From positions 47,302-111,301 of the IMG/VR virus record IMGVR_UViG_3300036770_004732: a stretch of 64,000 bases of DNA; one strand, given 5' to 3'. Numbering within the stretch: the first letter of the stretch is position 1; each line of letters starts with the position of its first letter. The translations under genes and the position numbers were made by a program. Source of the stretch: a virus. The notes under the pieces were generated by a model. That model was not told the origin of the DNA and made no database searches. It saw only the letters and a program-made list of their open reading frames with translations. Shown piece by piece: positions 27,801 to 36,856 of the stretch.

Positions 27801-28799
27801 TTGAAGACCTTGGAGACCTTGAATTCCTTGATCACCTTGAAGACCTTGGGCACCTTGAGATCCTGTTGATCCGATACCTATGATTCCTTGAGTTCCTTGA
27901 AGACCTTGAGTACCTTGAGTACCTTGAGTACCTTGAAGTCCTTGAGTACCTTGAGTTCCTTGGAGACCTTGAGTTCCTTGATCACCTTGAAGTCCTTGGA
28001 GACCTTGAGTTCCTTGAAGACCTTGAGCACCTTGTGATCCTGTTGATCCTATACCTATAATTCCTTGAAGACCTTGGAGACCTTGAAGACCTTGGGCACC
28101 TTGAGATCCTGTTGATCCTATACCTATAATTCCTTGGAGACCTTGAGTTCCTTGATCACCTTGAAGACCTTGAAGACCTTGAAGACCTTGAGTTCCTTGA
28201 TCACCTTGGAGACCTTGGAGACCTTGAGTTCCTTGATCACCTTGAAGACCTTGGGCACCTTGAGATCCTGTTGATCCTATACCTATAATTCCTTGGAGAC
28301 CTTGAAGACCTTGAGTTCCTTGATCACCTTGAAGACCTTGGAGACCTTGGAGACCTTGAAGACCTTGAGTACCTTGAAGACCTTGAGTTCCTTGATCACC
28401 TTGAAGACCTTGGGCACCTTGAGATCCTGTTGATCCTATACCTATAATTCCTTGGAGACCTTGGAGACCTTGAGTTCCTTGATGACCTTGAGTTCCTTGA
28501 TCACCTTGAAGACCTTGAGTACCTTGATCACCTTGAAGACCTTGGAGACCTTGAGTTCCTTGATCACCTTGAAGTCCTTGAGCACCTTGTGATCCTGTTG
28601 ATCCAATACCTATAATTCCTTGAAGACCTTGGAGACCTTGAGTTCCTTGAAAATTACTTAATGATCCTTGCGTTCCTTGTCCACCTAAAATACCATCAGA
28701 TCCTCTAGATCCTTGAAGACCTTGTGTTCCCTGTGTTCCAGAGGTACTAGAAATTACTTTTATACTATCTTCTTGGCCTACTCTAACTCTTATAGACAT
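21861..28799 (-). CDS. Giant collagen-like tail fibre with embedded cupredoxin-like domain
   Basis: 2312 residues. Most of residues 10-1780 are Gly-X-Gln triplets (GLQ, GTQ, GDQ), broken more than a dozen times by IIGIGSTGSQGAQ. Three folded inserts interrupt the triplets: about 566-635 (GSLALSEGNEQTELDNAF, WVYDGADW), about 1269-1468 (fibre-type domain with LKVSDPDLILGVRTDANLND), and about 1774-1885, a cupredoxin-like domain with NSGHPF and YYYCEVHSGMGG. The last 400 residues are beta-rich fibre sequence ending in VVLANLVNFA. A late promoter precedes it. Almost no Pro occurs in the triplets, unlike animal collagen. Probably a long adhesive fibre. Confidence 0.85.
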   Translation of the reverse strand: MSIRVRVGQEDSIKVISSTSGTQGTQGLQGSRGSDGILGGQGTQGSLSNFQGTQGLQGLQGIIGIGSTGSQGAQGLQGDQGTQGLQGLQGDQGTQGLQGDQGTQGHQGTQGLQGLQGIIGIGSTGSQGAQGLQGDQGTQGLQGTQGLQGLQGLQGLQGDQGTQGLQGLQGIIGIGSTGSQGAQGLQGDQGTQGLQGLQGDQGTQGLQGLQGLQGDQGTQGLQGIIGIGSTGSQGAQGLQGLQGLQGIIGIGSTGSQGAQGLQGTQGLQGLQGDQGTQGLQGTQGTQGLQGTQGTQGTQGLQGTQGIIGIGSTGSQGAQGLQGDQGIQGLQGLQGLQGTQGIIGIGSTGSQGTQGLQGDQGTQGLQGDQGTQGLQGLQGLQGDQGTQGLQGLQGDQGTQGLQGTQGLQGTQGLQGLQGLQGDQGTQGLQGLQGDQGTQGLQGLQGDQGTQGLQGTQGLQGTQGLQGLQGLQGDQGTQGLQGLQGTQGLQGLQGDQGTQGLQGLQGDQGTQGLQGLQGDQGTQGLQGDQGTQGHQGTQGLQGLQGDQGTQGLQGDQGTQGLQGTQGLLGPKGDKGDDGTSITIIGSLALSEGNEQTELDNAFPSAGSGDGVIDSNTGNLWVYDGADWNNVGSVRGPQGTQGTQGLQGLQGGGGQGTQGLQGDQGTQGLQGLQGLQGLQGDQGTQGLQGLQGDQGTQGLQGTQGLQGTQGLQGLQGLQGLQGTQGLQGLQGDQGTQGLQGLQGLQGTQGLQGDQGTQGLQGTQGLQGLQGLQGLQGLQGDQGTQGLQGTQGLQGTQGLQGVQGLQGLQGDQGTQGLQGLQGDQGTQGLQGLQGLQGTQGLQGLQGIIGIGSTGSQGAQGLQGDQGTQGLQGLQGLQGTQGLQGLQGLQGTQGLQGLQGLQGTQGLQGTQGIIGIGSTGSQGAQGLQGDQGTQGLQGTQGLQGTQGLQGIQGLQGTQGLQGLQGTQGLQGLQGDQGTQGLQGTQGLQGLQGTQGLQGLQGLQGTQGLQGLQGLQGTQGIIGIGSTGSQGAQGLQGDQGTQGLQGLQGLQGLQGTQGLQGLQGTQGLQGLQGDQGTQGLQGLQGLQGTQGIIGIGSTGSQGAQGLQGDQGTQGLQGLQGLQGLQGTQGLQGDQGTQGLQGLQGLQGTQGLQGLQGLQGTQGLQGLQGLQGTQGIIGIGSTGSQGAQGLQGDQGTQGLQGLQGLQGLQGTQGLQGLQGLQGTQGLQGLQGLQGTQGLQGDQGTQGLQGLQGTQGLQGLQGLQGTQGLQGLQGTTGPVAGLAGEVVYKDGSNNPAGSSNLTFDGNDLTVGRDLTVVRNLYVDGNVTIGGTSATIFAETLKVSDPDLILGVRTDANLNDISNDTTANHGGIAIASTEGSPLITLNVAGIETLPATYKKIMWFKSGTFSGLGTDAWLTNYGMGIGITHMEQGTALSVGGDLDVHGGFYDSDHQKGGSGQILVSTGTGVSWTDPYDAGLQGAQGLQGDQGTQGLQGLQGLQGIQGTQGLQGLQGLQGTQGLQGLQGLQGTQGLQGTQGLQGLQGDQGTQGLQGLQGDQGTQGLQGTQGLQGLQGSQGLQGDQGIQGLQGIQGLQGIQGLQGSQGLQGDQGTQGAQGLQGLQGLQGIIGIGSTGSQGAQGLQGDQGTQGLQGLQGLQGLQGTQGLQGDQGTQGLQGLQGLQGTQGLQGLQGDQGTQGLQGLQGDQGTQGLQGTQGLQGTQGLQGTQGLQGLQGDQGTQGLQGTQGLQGLQGLQGDQGTQGLQGLQGLQGTQGLQGTQGLQGLIGEQITAKTYTITVSGGVFYVDGVQQDTISLLRGQKYNFDQSDASNSGHPFALSTTSDGTHNAGTQYTSGWTYSGTAGSDGLATFVVPYDSPSTIYYYCEVHSGMGGTVSIRDLTANSLQGLQGLQGAQGAQGAQGAQGAQGAQGLQGLQGVQGPAGSGEGGGSVTIKDEGSVLGTAVTSINFVGSGVAATGNNSEVTVTISSGGGGSDITVKDEGIIIGTAATTFNFVGSGVAATYSTGIATVTISGGGGAIGIQSGGTEITASASTLNFVGTGITMADDGSVTDITIPTTTRTVTSFTATNDQTEFTGLSYTVGYIDVYLNGVKLDNTEYAASNGTSVTLTTGASTDDIVETVAYDGISIAQLSGLADVVDDTTPQLGGNLDLNSKDITGTGNFNVTGIVTATTLSGALDVSALLKESVNITAGKLSDNTNIDLANGMVHLFTTTETTTSTPNIRYDASNSLDSKMDTGESISITIITTAAAAGYSAELTIDGSAVTEEWLGGSAPTTGGSGGYDVYSYSIIKTGSATFVVLANLVNFA
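23480..28720 (-). repeat. 5-kb low-complexity repeat coding for collagen-like triplets
   Basis: Near-tandem 9-bp units (minus strand GGTCTTCAA, GGAACTCAA, GGTGATCAA variants) interrupted at 24.40-24.99 kb and 26.89-27.10 kb by unique sequence. The short identical units make it prone to recombination and misassembly. Many spurious open frames occur in all other frames because the 9-bp unit lacks stops. Confidence 0.9.
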
Positions 28800-28850
28800 T
28801 ATGGTATTCTAAAAAAAATTTAGAGATCTTACACAAAGACCTATTTTCTA

Positions 28851-28858
28851 TATTTATA
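28851..28858 (-). promoter_or_regulatory. T4-type late promoter motif for the giant fibre
   Basis: Exact TATAAATA on the minus strand, 52 nt upstream of the fibre ATG. The flanking 28859-28935 stretch holds only a 13-codon ORF of doubtful value. Confidence 0.65.
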
Positions 28859-28935
28859 AGAAGCTAAAACAAGTAATTTTTATTGTTTCCACCAAACAAA
28901 TCCAACAATAATATAGTTCATCAATTAAAGTTATT

Positions 28936-29127
28936 TTATCGTTTATTTTTTTTCTCACAAGCACTTCTTGCCCAAGCACGACTTAAACTATTTACATAAG
29001 AACAAGGTTTTTGTTTTTTACCACAATGAGGACAAACAGCATCTGGAGGATCTTTAATGTATCCCTCAGGAGTATACATTTTTTTCTTTTTTTGATTTTC
29101 TGTTTGTTTTCTTTTTCTATGGTTCAT
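28936..29127 (-). CDS. Small basic zinc-binding-like protein
   Basis: 63 residues with a Lys/Arg-rich start (MNHRKRKQTENQKKKK), then CPHCGKKQKPC and a later Cys, suggesting a small zinc knuckle. ATG overlaps the stop of the upstream gene. Function unknown. Confidence 0.65.
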   Translation of the reverse strand: MNHRKRKQTENQKKKKMYTPEGYIKDPPDAVCPHCGKKQKPCSYVNSLSRAWARSACEKKNKR

Positions 29128-29417
29128 ACAATCACAGGATCTCCTGCACCTTCAGAAAGTTTTTTAACATAAGGTCTAAGTTGATCAACTTTACCAGCAG
29201 GCAGTCCAATTTGTCCAGGAAGTTGGTTATCAGTCGTTGAAGTTATATCAATCACTTGATCCATAATAAAACGATGACGACTATAAGAGCGATTATGAGG
29301 ATCAAAACTAACCATCATAATTGCATCATTAATATCTCCACAATGAGAAATAACTCTTCCTGTTCTATTCTCTGTTACGATCCAATATTCGTTCATCATT
29401 TTCATTCTTTTTACCAT
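29124..29417 (-). CDS. Hypothetical protein, up to 97 aa
   Basis: Core NEYWIVTENRTGRVISHCGD followed by INDAIMMVSFDPHNRSYSRHRFIMDQVIDI. Several possible starts (29417, 29405, 29399, 29396); the last two reduce overlap with the 29365-29505 ORF. Function unknown; tight overlap with the zinc-knuckle gene suggests an operon. Confidence 0.65.
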   Translation of the reverse strand: MVKRMKMMNEYWIVTENRTGRVISHCGDINDAIMMVSFDPHNRSYSRHRFIMDQVIDITSTTDNQLPGQIGLPAGKVDQLRPYVKKLSEGAGDPVIV

Positions 29418-29505
29418 TATAAATTATATAAGGTTTTCTGTAAAGTCCAGGCCAAGTATCTCTAATAATTTCTGCAAGTTTATAAGAAGTTTCAGATGTA
29501 ATCAT
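29365..29505 (-). CDS. Small hypothetical protein, 46 aa
   Basis: MITSETSYKLAEIIRDTWPG begins the ORF, which ends DERILDRNRE. ATG overlaps the stop of the metallophosphatase gene. Its 3' end overlaps the next gene by 30-50 nt depending on that gene's start. Function unknown. Confidence 0.55.
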   Translation of the reverse strand: MITSETSYKLAEIIRDTWPGLYRKPYIIYNGKKNENDERILDRNRE

Positions 29506-30209
29506 TTATATTTTTCTAGTGAGTAAATTCCATTTTTTTCCACAATCGCAGAGCAAGTATCCACAAAATCTCCACAACACATATAAGTGATTTTACCAAA
29601 GTTGCGTATATTTGCCGAGTGTATATGCCCACAAATCACACCAGAATATTTTTTGTCTCTTTGAGCACAATAGGAGGCAATATCAGTCTCATATTGATTG
29701 ATATAATTTTTTCCCCTTACACTATTCTTCAAGGCATAGACTAATGAAAATTTGAAAAATCTTTCCAACCACAAACTCAGTGGTGTGATAATTTCATAAC
29801 CCTTGTTGAATATTAATTGTTTCCAAGACCCAGAAGAAAACTCAGAATACTTATCTCCATGAACACAAAAAAACTTATTCCCATTTGAATCTTCGTGAAT
29901 ATACTCATCCACCATTCGGAAATTCTTATGTTTGAAATCACAATACCGACGAATCTGACCTTCATGATTTCCAAGAATATAAACAATCTCTGTGCCTTTC
30001 TTAGCAAGATTTAGAAGTTGATGGACACACTCAGTATGCTCCTTTGTCCAACGAGTATTATATTTTTCCATACAATAGATATCAATAATATCACCTACCA
30101 TTACTAACTTTTTGGTTTTTAGATTTTTAATAAAGTTATAAAATCTTTTAGTATCACATCTAGGAGTTCCTAGGTGAACATCAGAAATAAAAACTGCATC
30201 GTAAGTCAT
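29502..30209 (-). CDS. LpxH-like metallophosphatase
   Basis: 235 residues with the full calcineurin-like metal-site series: SDVHLG near the N-terminus, VGDIIDIY, LGNHEGQ, VHGDKYSEF and CGHIHSANIR. This layout is closest to UDP-2,3-diacylglucosamine hydrolases, which act in lipid A synthesis. Whether the phage enzyme acts on lipid A, another diphosphate or a nucleic acid cannot be decided here. ATG at 30209 chosen over an upstream TTG. Confidence 0.8.
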   Translation of the reverse strand: MTYDAVFISDVHLGTPRCDTKRFYNFIKNLKTKKLVMVGDIIDIYCMEKYNTRWTKEHTECVHQLLNLAKKGTEIVYILGNHEGQIRRYCDFKHKNFRMVDEYIHEDSNGNKFFCVHGDKYSEFSSGSWKQLIFNKGYEIITPLSLWLERFFKFSLVYALKNSVRGKNYINQYETDIASYCAQRDKKYSGVICGHIHSANIRNFGKITYMCCGDFVDTCSAIVEKNGIYSLEKYK

Positions 30210-30211
30210 AA

Positions 30212-30373
30212 TCAATATCTTGATGGTGTGTAGTCAAGGTCTCCTATAATATCTTCCAACATTTCTCCATATTCTTTAAATCTTCTATCGCCAGCAATAA
30301 AGCATCTTTGACGCATCCATACCGCATCGGCAAGAAGTTTTACTTGATCTTCTGTGAGGGTTAGGGTTTTCAT
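30212..30373 (-). CDS. Small hypothetical protein, 53 aa
   Basis: MKTLTLTEDQVKLLADAVWM leads into RQRCFIAGDRRFKEYGEMLEDI. The pattern of a short helix-turn-helix-like small protein is common in T4-like phages. ATG at 30373 avoids overlap with the HNH gene. Function unknown. Confidence 0.7.
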   Translation of the reverse strand: MKTLTLTEDQVKLLADAVWMRQRCFIAGDRRFKEYGEMLEDIIGDLDYTPSRY

Positions 30374-30407
30374 TTTTAGTATTGCAACTCTTATATGTAT
30401 AAAATTG

Positions 30408-30779
30408 TCAATATCTAATATTTTTTCTTGGTCTATATGCATAAAGATTTGTTGGTTTGAGTGGAGTCATCCACTCTTCTATAATATTAAATTTCTCTTC
30501 ACAATAAAAATCTTGCTGCACGTACCACAACTTCCAATGTTCATGTCCTTTTGATTGATTACAAGGTTTGCAACAACACACTACATTTCTTGTTATATCT
30601 AGTCCACCTTTAGATTGTGGAATAACGTGGTCCAAAGTCAAATCTTCTTCTGAATCACAGTAAGCACATTTATGATTCCAACTTTCTTTTATTTGTTTTC
30701 TCCATAATCGTTTTGCTTCTGACTGACTTGTTGCTTGAAGATTGAACAAGTATTCTTGAGGCGACTGGAGAGGTCCCAT
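30408..30779 (-). CDS. Free-standing HNH endonuclease
   Basis: 123 residues. CAYCDSEEDLTLDHVIPQSK supplies the Cys pair and the DH of the HNH core; NVVCCCKPCNQSKG gives the N and the second Cys pair. Such genes behave as free-standing homing endonucleases in T4-like phages. It sits between the aldolase and a small gene, with 24 bp to the aldolase stop. Confidence 0.88.
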   Translation of the reverse strand: MGPLQSPQEYLFNLQATSQSEAKRLWRKQIKESWNHKCAYCDSEEDLTLDHVIPQSKGGLDITRNVVCCCKPCNQSKGHEHWKLWYVQQDFYCEEKFNIIEEWMTPLKPTNLYAYRPRKNIRY

Positions 30780-30802
30780 AAGTGCTTGCGACTTATGGTT
30801 AT

Positions 30803-31468
30803 TTATTTCACAAAGTACATGCGGCGGCGATACTGTTCACCTGGACAGTTTTCTAGATGCTCAATCTCCTCATCTGGAAGGAAGTTCACACCACCAAGAA
30901 GTTTAGCACCAATAAAGATTTCTGCAGATTTTTCACACATCAAAGTCGCAGATGCACAATCCTTTTGATAAGGCGATGCAGTGATAATACCATGATTCTC
31001 TAGAAGAATCAACTTGGGAAAGTAACCGTGTTGATCTACAAACTCACCCACATACTTCTCTACATTTTGAAGTAGTCGAGCACCAGGAGGAGCATAAGGA
31101 ACCAAACAAGATATTGCGCCGTTTCTTACAATCTGGTCTGGAAACCAACGTTGTACAGCGAAATCATTAGCCGCAGGAGAGCAGAGTATCTGTGTAGTCT
31201 TTGGTGGATGTGTATGTGCAATATAATTGATTTCTGGGAAATGCTTCATAATCCAAGCATGGAAAAGCACTTCAATACTTGGTTTCTTATGAGATAATTC
31301 TATTTGTGCTCCATTAGTATTACACAAAGTCAAATCTTCTTCTGATAGTGTATGAAGACTTGTGCCACTTGCTTTGATTAGAAAAGTATCTTCTGTTTGT
31401 CTCTCTGATACATTACCTTCACCACAGATAGTATAGTCAGCAATCGTGTGTGCTAAGTCTAGAAGCAT
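30803..31468 (-). CDS. Class II aldolase/adducin-family protein
   Basis: 221 residues. GEGNVSER near residue 18, IKASGT, the metal-binding HTHP at about residue 92, and a later ENHGII match class II aldolases such as fuculose-1-phosphate aldolase. With GDP-fucose genes elsewhere in the window, sugar-phosphate metabolism is plausible, but the substrate is not shown. The extra C-terminal NCPGEQYRRRMYF is unusual. Confidence 0.82.
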   Translation of the reverse strand: MLLDLAHTIADYTICGEGNVSERQTEDTFLIKASGTSLHTLSEEDLTLCNTNGAQIELSHKKPSIEVLFHAWIMKHFPEINYIAHTHPPKTTQILCSPAANDFAVQRWFPDQIVRNGAISCLVPYAPPGARLLQNVEKYVGEFVDQHGYFPKLILLENHGIITASPYQKDCASATLMCEKSAEIFIGAKLLGGVNFLPDEEIEHLENCPGEQYRRRMYFVK

Positions 31469-31544
31469 CGTTAAGTATTGTAAAATTGTATTTAGAAATT
31501 GTATCAGATATTCAAAAAAGTTTTGTTGTGATTTCTACAAATAG

Positions 31545-31625
31545 TTAATAATGATAATGGTCTGTGAGTGATAGAAAAAACAAAAAGAAACCGAATGCTA
31601 TGAAGAATATTAGAATTGGGAGCAT
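31545..31625 (-). CDS. 26-residue membrane micro-protein
   Basis: MLPILIFFIAFGFFLFFLSL then TDHYHY. A single very hydrophobic helix between the endonuclease and the aldolase genes. No strong ribosome-binding site, so support is moderate. Confidence 0.4.
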   Translation of the reverse strand: MLPILIFFIAFGFFLFFLSLTDHYHY

Positions 31626-31626
31626 T

Positions 31627-32055
31627 TTATTGGTGCTTTTGTAGGTATTTAATCATTTCTTCTAAAAGATTTGCATTGTCTCCAACTTGACCCAGAACCA
31701 TATTACAATTTCTACAAAGCAATTGCCTAACTTTACCTGTCTTATGGTCGTGGTCTACACACAATTTCTTCCATTTACCATCACCTTCACCTTTACAAAT
31801 AGCACAAACTCCATTCTGGTTCTTATACATTTCCTGATGTTCTTGAAGAGTTATACCATAATTCCTCTTCAAGTCATTATTTCGTGTTCGTTCTGGATTT
31901 GCTTGATGTCTTGCTTTTACTCTTGCCTTATCACATTCTTTACAAGCAGAGTGCCTCCTACCTGTTTTCTTATCACGCATATAAAACTCTGTAATCTGCT
32001 TTTCAACACCACAGGTCATACAGGTTCTATACAGGTCGGAGTATAGTTTAGTCAT
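31627..32055 (-). CDS. Free-standing endonuclease VII-like HNH endonuclease downstream of psbA
   Basis: 142 residues. N-terminal CMTCGVEKQITEF and CKECDKARV form a zinc ribbon; the C-terminal CAICKGEG, LCVDHDHKTGKVRQLLCRNC and NANLLEEMIKYL match recombination endonuclease VII-type HNH proteins. An endonuclease gene beside psbA is also known in phage S-PM2, where it acts with an ORF-less psbA intron. A late promoter (32080-32087) drives it separately from psbA. It probably helps intron 3 to spread. Confidence 0.88.
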   Translation of the reverse strand: MTKLYSDLYRTCMTCGVEKQITEFYMRDKKTGRRHSACKECDKARVKARHQANPERTRNNDLKRNYGITLQEHQEMYKNQNGVCAICKGEGDGKWKKLCVDHDHKTGKVRQLLCRNCNMVLGQVGDNANLLEEMIKYLQKHQ

Positions 32056-32079
32056 TTCGTGCTTTCTTTCGTGCTTAAA

Positions 32080-32087
32080 TATTTATA
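32080..32087 (-). promoter_or_regulatory. T4-type late promoter for the endonuclease
   Basis: Exact TATAAATA on the minus strand, 25 nt before the endonuclease ATG and overlapping the T-tract of the psbA terminator. Confidence 0.7.
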
Positions 32088-32113
32088 AAAAAAGGAACTC
32101 CGAAGAGTTCCCC
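32087..32113 (-). terminator. psbA rho-independent terminator
   Basis: GGAACTC-TTCG-GAGTTCC hairpin (32094-32111) with a stable TTCG tetraloop followed by seven T, 12 nt after the psbA stop. Confidence 0.92.
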
Positions 32114-32122
32114 TTTATTATA

Positions 32123-35000
<2,878 letters not shown>

Positions 35001-35165
35001 TTTACTTTAAAAAGAAATAAGTATGAGTATAGGGATTACTCGTTTACTGATTTCCTTCACTACCCTCAAGTGAAGGTAAGATGAGGGATGCTTTACTTCT
35101 CATGATCCCGGTTAGAGAAGACAACGTTAAGATTCTGTAACAGTTCTTAACTTGTTGTTGTATTT

Positions 35166-35194
35166 ATCATAACACTGTTAGGAAATTCTGTCAA
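35166..35194 (-). promoter_or_regulatory. psbA sigma70 promoter with structured leader
   Basis: TTGACA (35189-35194), 17 bp, TATGAT (35166-35171). The leader of about 155 nt (35001-35158) holds two hairpins: GTTAAGA/TCTTAAC and CCTTCACT/AGTGAAGG. The hairpins may steady the message or control translation. The start codon has only a weak purine-rich upstream site. Confidence 0.85.
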
Positions 35195-35269
35195 TAGATT
35201 CAATTTGGAAAAAGAGAGATAATAAATAAGAACCTTTTTACTAAATATTTTGTGTTATAAGTACCACTA

Positions 35270-35383
35270 ATGTCCAAGTCACCCAATAAAGGAAAGAAGG
35301 GTTCTGCTGGTGGAAAGCAATCCAAACAAAATCAAGGTAATGCGACTGCGAAAAAGGCAAAGAATGGAGGTAAGAAAAAATGA
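35270..35383 (+). CDS. Highly basic 37-residue peptide
   Basis: MSKSPNKGKKGSAGGKQSKQ, then NQGNATAKKAKNGGKKK: 14 Lys, no acidic residues. It resembles a disordered nucleic-acid-binding tail. Plus strand, first of five overlapping or closely spaced small genes; its stop overlaps the next ATG. CTAAATA upstream may act as a late-type promoter. Confidence 0.6.
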   Translation: MSKSPNKGKKGSAGGKQSKQNQGNATAKKAKNGGKKK

Positions 35384-35592
35384 TGCCTTTACTTCTTGCT
35401 TCGATTTACACAGCAACTCCATTAGGACCAGGAACTGTTCCTTATTTTGGAAGGCAATGTGATCGTATTCGTATCTATGATAAGTCATTAGATAAGAATT
35501 GGATACTGTGTATCAATGGTGTCTATGAGTTTCCTAAAAAAGGAAAACCAGTAGACAGAAGTTTACCTCAACATAAAACACCATTGATATGA
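35380..35592 (+). CDS. Small hypothetical protein, 70 aa
   Basis: MMPLLLASIYTATPLGPGTV leads into PYFGRQCDRIRIYDKSLDKNWILCINGVYEFPKK. A short hydrophobic N-terminus and two Cys. Overlaps the basic peptide gene by ATGA. Function unknown. Confidence 0.65.
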   Translation: MMPLLLASIYTATPLGPGTVPYFGRQCDRIRIYDKSLDKNWILCINGVYEFPKKGKPVDRSLPQHKTPLI

Positions 35593-35598
35593 GGTTTT

Positions 35599-35790
35599 AT
35601 GCCACGAGAATGGAATACTCCACATCGTGAAAAGTGGAATGCTCCTATACACCAAATTCTAAAAGCAATTGATAATCACACTCACGAATACTTCAAGAGT
35701 GGTGATTTGTGGCATCTAGAAAAAGCAGATATATTAAGAAAATACTTAGACGAATTAAAAACCTGGATTCATAAAGAAGAAGGAAGATGA
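35599..35790 (+). CDS. Small hypothetical protein, 63 aa
   Basis: MPREWNTPHREKWNAPIHQI and YLDELKTWIHKEEGR suggest a helical soluble protein. Its end overlaps the start of the next gene (ATGA). Function unknown. Confidence 0.65.
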   Translation: MPREWNTPHREKWNAPIHQILKAIDNHTHEYFKSGDLWHLEKADILRKYLDELKTWIHKEEGR

Positions 35791-35924
35791 ATGAAGTAGT
35801 TTGGTCAGTAATTATTATGCTGAGTGTTGGAATGATTGGCGTAGGTTGGATAATTTATAAAATATTATGGATTGCAAATCAAGAATTAAAGGAAAAAGAA
35901 AATGAAAGGTCTCAAATTACTTGA
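35787..35924 (+). CDS. Single-pass membrane micro-protein, 45 aa
   Basis: MNEVVWSVIIMLSVGMIGVG begins a membrane helix that is followed by a charged tail ELKEKENERSQIT. Overlaps both neighbours. Function unknown; the size and charge pattern would fit a spanin- or holin-like accessory but nothing proves this. Confidence 0.55.
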   Translation: MNEVVWSVIIMLSVGMIGVGWIIYKILWIANQELKEKENERSQIT

Positions 35925-36147
35925 TAAGCTAATTGTTTTGATTGTTGTTGGTACAGTTGGTTATGTTGGTGTAACTTTTGCCAATTGCAACTTTATGATT
36001 CCAGGTTCTATGGAAAGAGCAGATGCATTGGGAGGTTTAGTAAATCCTCCACCCTTAGACTGTAAGGAGTCTGAGAGTAGAGGATATAATGCTTTGTTTA
36101 CTTTATTTACGGCATTGCTTGGACTAAAAGCAAAGATGGAAGATTAG
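35902..36147 (+). CDS. Small membrane/exported protein, 81 aa
   Basis: Hydrophobic N-terminal helix (LIVLIVVGTVGYVGVTFANC), a short loop with two Cys, and a second hydrophobic stretch ALFTLFTALLGLKAK. It ends the plus-strand island. Two possible membrane segments are compatible with a holin-like topology, but no family is recognised. Confidence 0.65.
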   Translation: MKGLKLLDKLIVLIVVGTVGYVGVTFANCNFMIPGSMERADALGGLVNPPPLDCKESESRGYNALFTLFTALLGLKAKMED

Positions 36148-36167
36148 TCCTGATATTCTTGAATCTC

Positions 36168-36192
36168 AAAAGGTGCCTAAAAGACACCCCTT
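36168..36192. terminator. Shared terminator between convergent genes
   Basis: GGTGCC/GACACC hairpin (36172-36188) between the plus-strand island and the minus-strand lysozyme; flanked by T-rich sequence on the minus strand and usable in both directions. Confidence 0.6.
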
Positions 36193-36220
36193 CTACCTAT
36201 AATGCGACCTACAGGCATTT

Positions 36221-36856
36221 TTATTTATTCAGTTTATTAAGACCTTCCGTCCACAATTTCCCTTCAGCAATTCTCCTTCTCCTCAATCCTACCTCAACTT
36301 TTGTTCCGGGATTTCTATAAAGTTCTAATGTTTTGGGAATTGCTTTCCAATCCTTTTCTCTTAAGTTTTTAGAAATAGTATTGAAACCATCGGCATTATA
36401 AAAACCGGCACCTAAATTATATGCGAATGATAATAAACTTCCTCTCATTTCATCATTCATTTCATTCCAATAAGGAATTTTTTGAAGAGCAGAAAGAAAT
36501 TCTTTTTTTAATTGAAAATACAAAAGATCGTCTGCTTCTTCCTGAGTGATCTTATTTCCAATTAAAAACCTTGATCCATCTTTTCTACGAGTGCTTCCCC
36601 AACCGATAGTGATTGGAAGTCCACCAGTTAAGGGGTCATAATATGCTTTGAGATGGCATCCCTCAAACTCTTTGATTAATTTAATACCTGATTCTGAAAG
36701 ACCTTCAAAAGTTGGTTCTACTTTTTGATTTCTGAAGCGTCTTGCAAACTCATCAAGAACTTCTTTATGAACAGTCGCTTGAAGAAATTCCCAAGCATCA
36801 ATTTGATGTGGAAGATCTTTATGATGTTTTACAGCGTCAATAAATTTGATAGTCAT
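36221..36856 (-). CDS. GH24 lysozyme (endolysin-type)
   Basis: 211 residues. The catalytic stretch LIKEFEGCHLKAYYDPLTGG with PITIGWGST supplies the Glu...Asp...Thr triad of phage lysozymes, around residues 62-90. An N-terminal 50-residue extension is not part of the catalytic domain. It cleaves murein. Directly follows the C39-like peptidase gene by a 4-bp overlap, so the two probably work together at lysis or entry. Confidence 0.9.
   Translation of the reverse strand: MTIKFIDAVKHHKDLPHQIDAWEFLQATVHKEVLDEFARRFRNQKVEPTFEGLSESGIKLIKEFEGCHLKAYYDPLTGGLPITIGWGSTRRKDGSRFLIGNKITQEEADDLLYFQLKKEFLSALQKIPYWNEMNDEMRGSLLSFAYNLGAGFYNADGFNTISKNLREKDWKAIPKTLELYRNPGTKVEVGLRRRRIAEGKLWTEGLNKLNK

Noticed and set aside
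23480-28720. Tandem repeats resembling a CRISPR or satellite array
   Set aside because: Units are 9 bp, code for Gly-X-Gln in one frame and have no unique spacers of even length.
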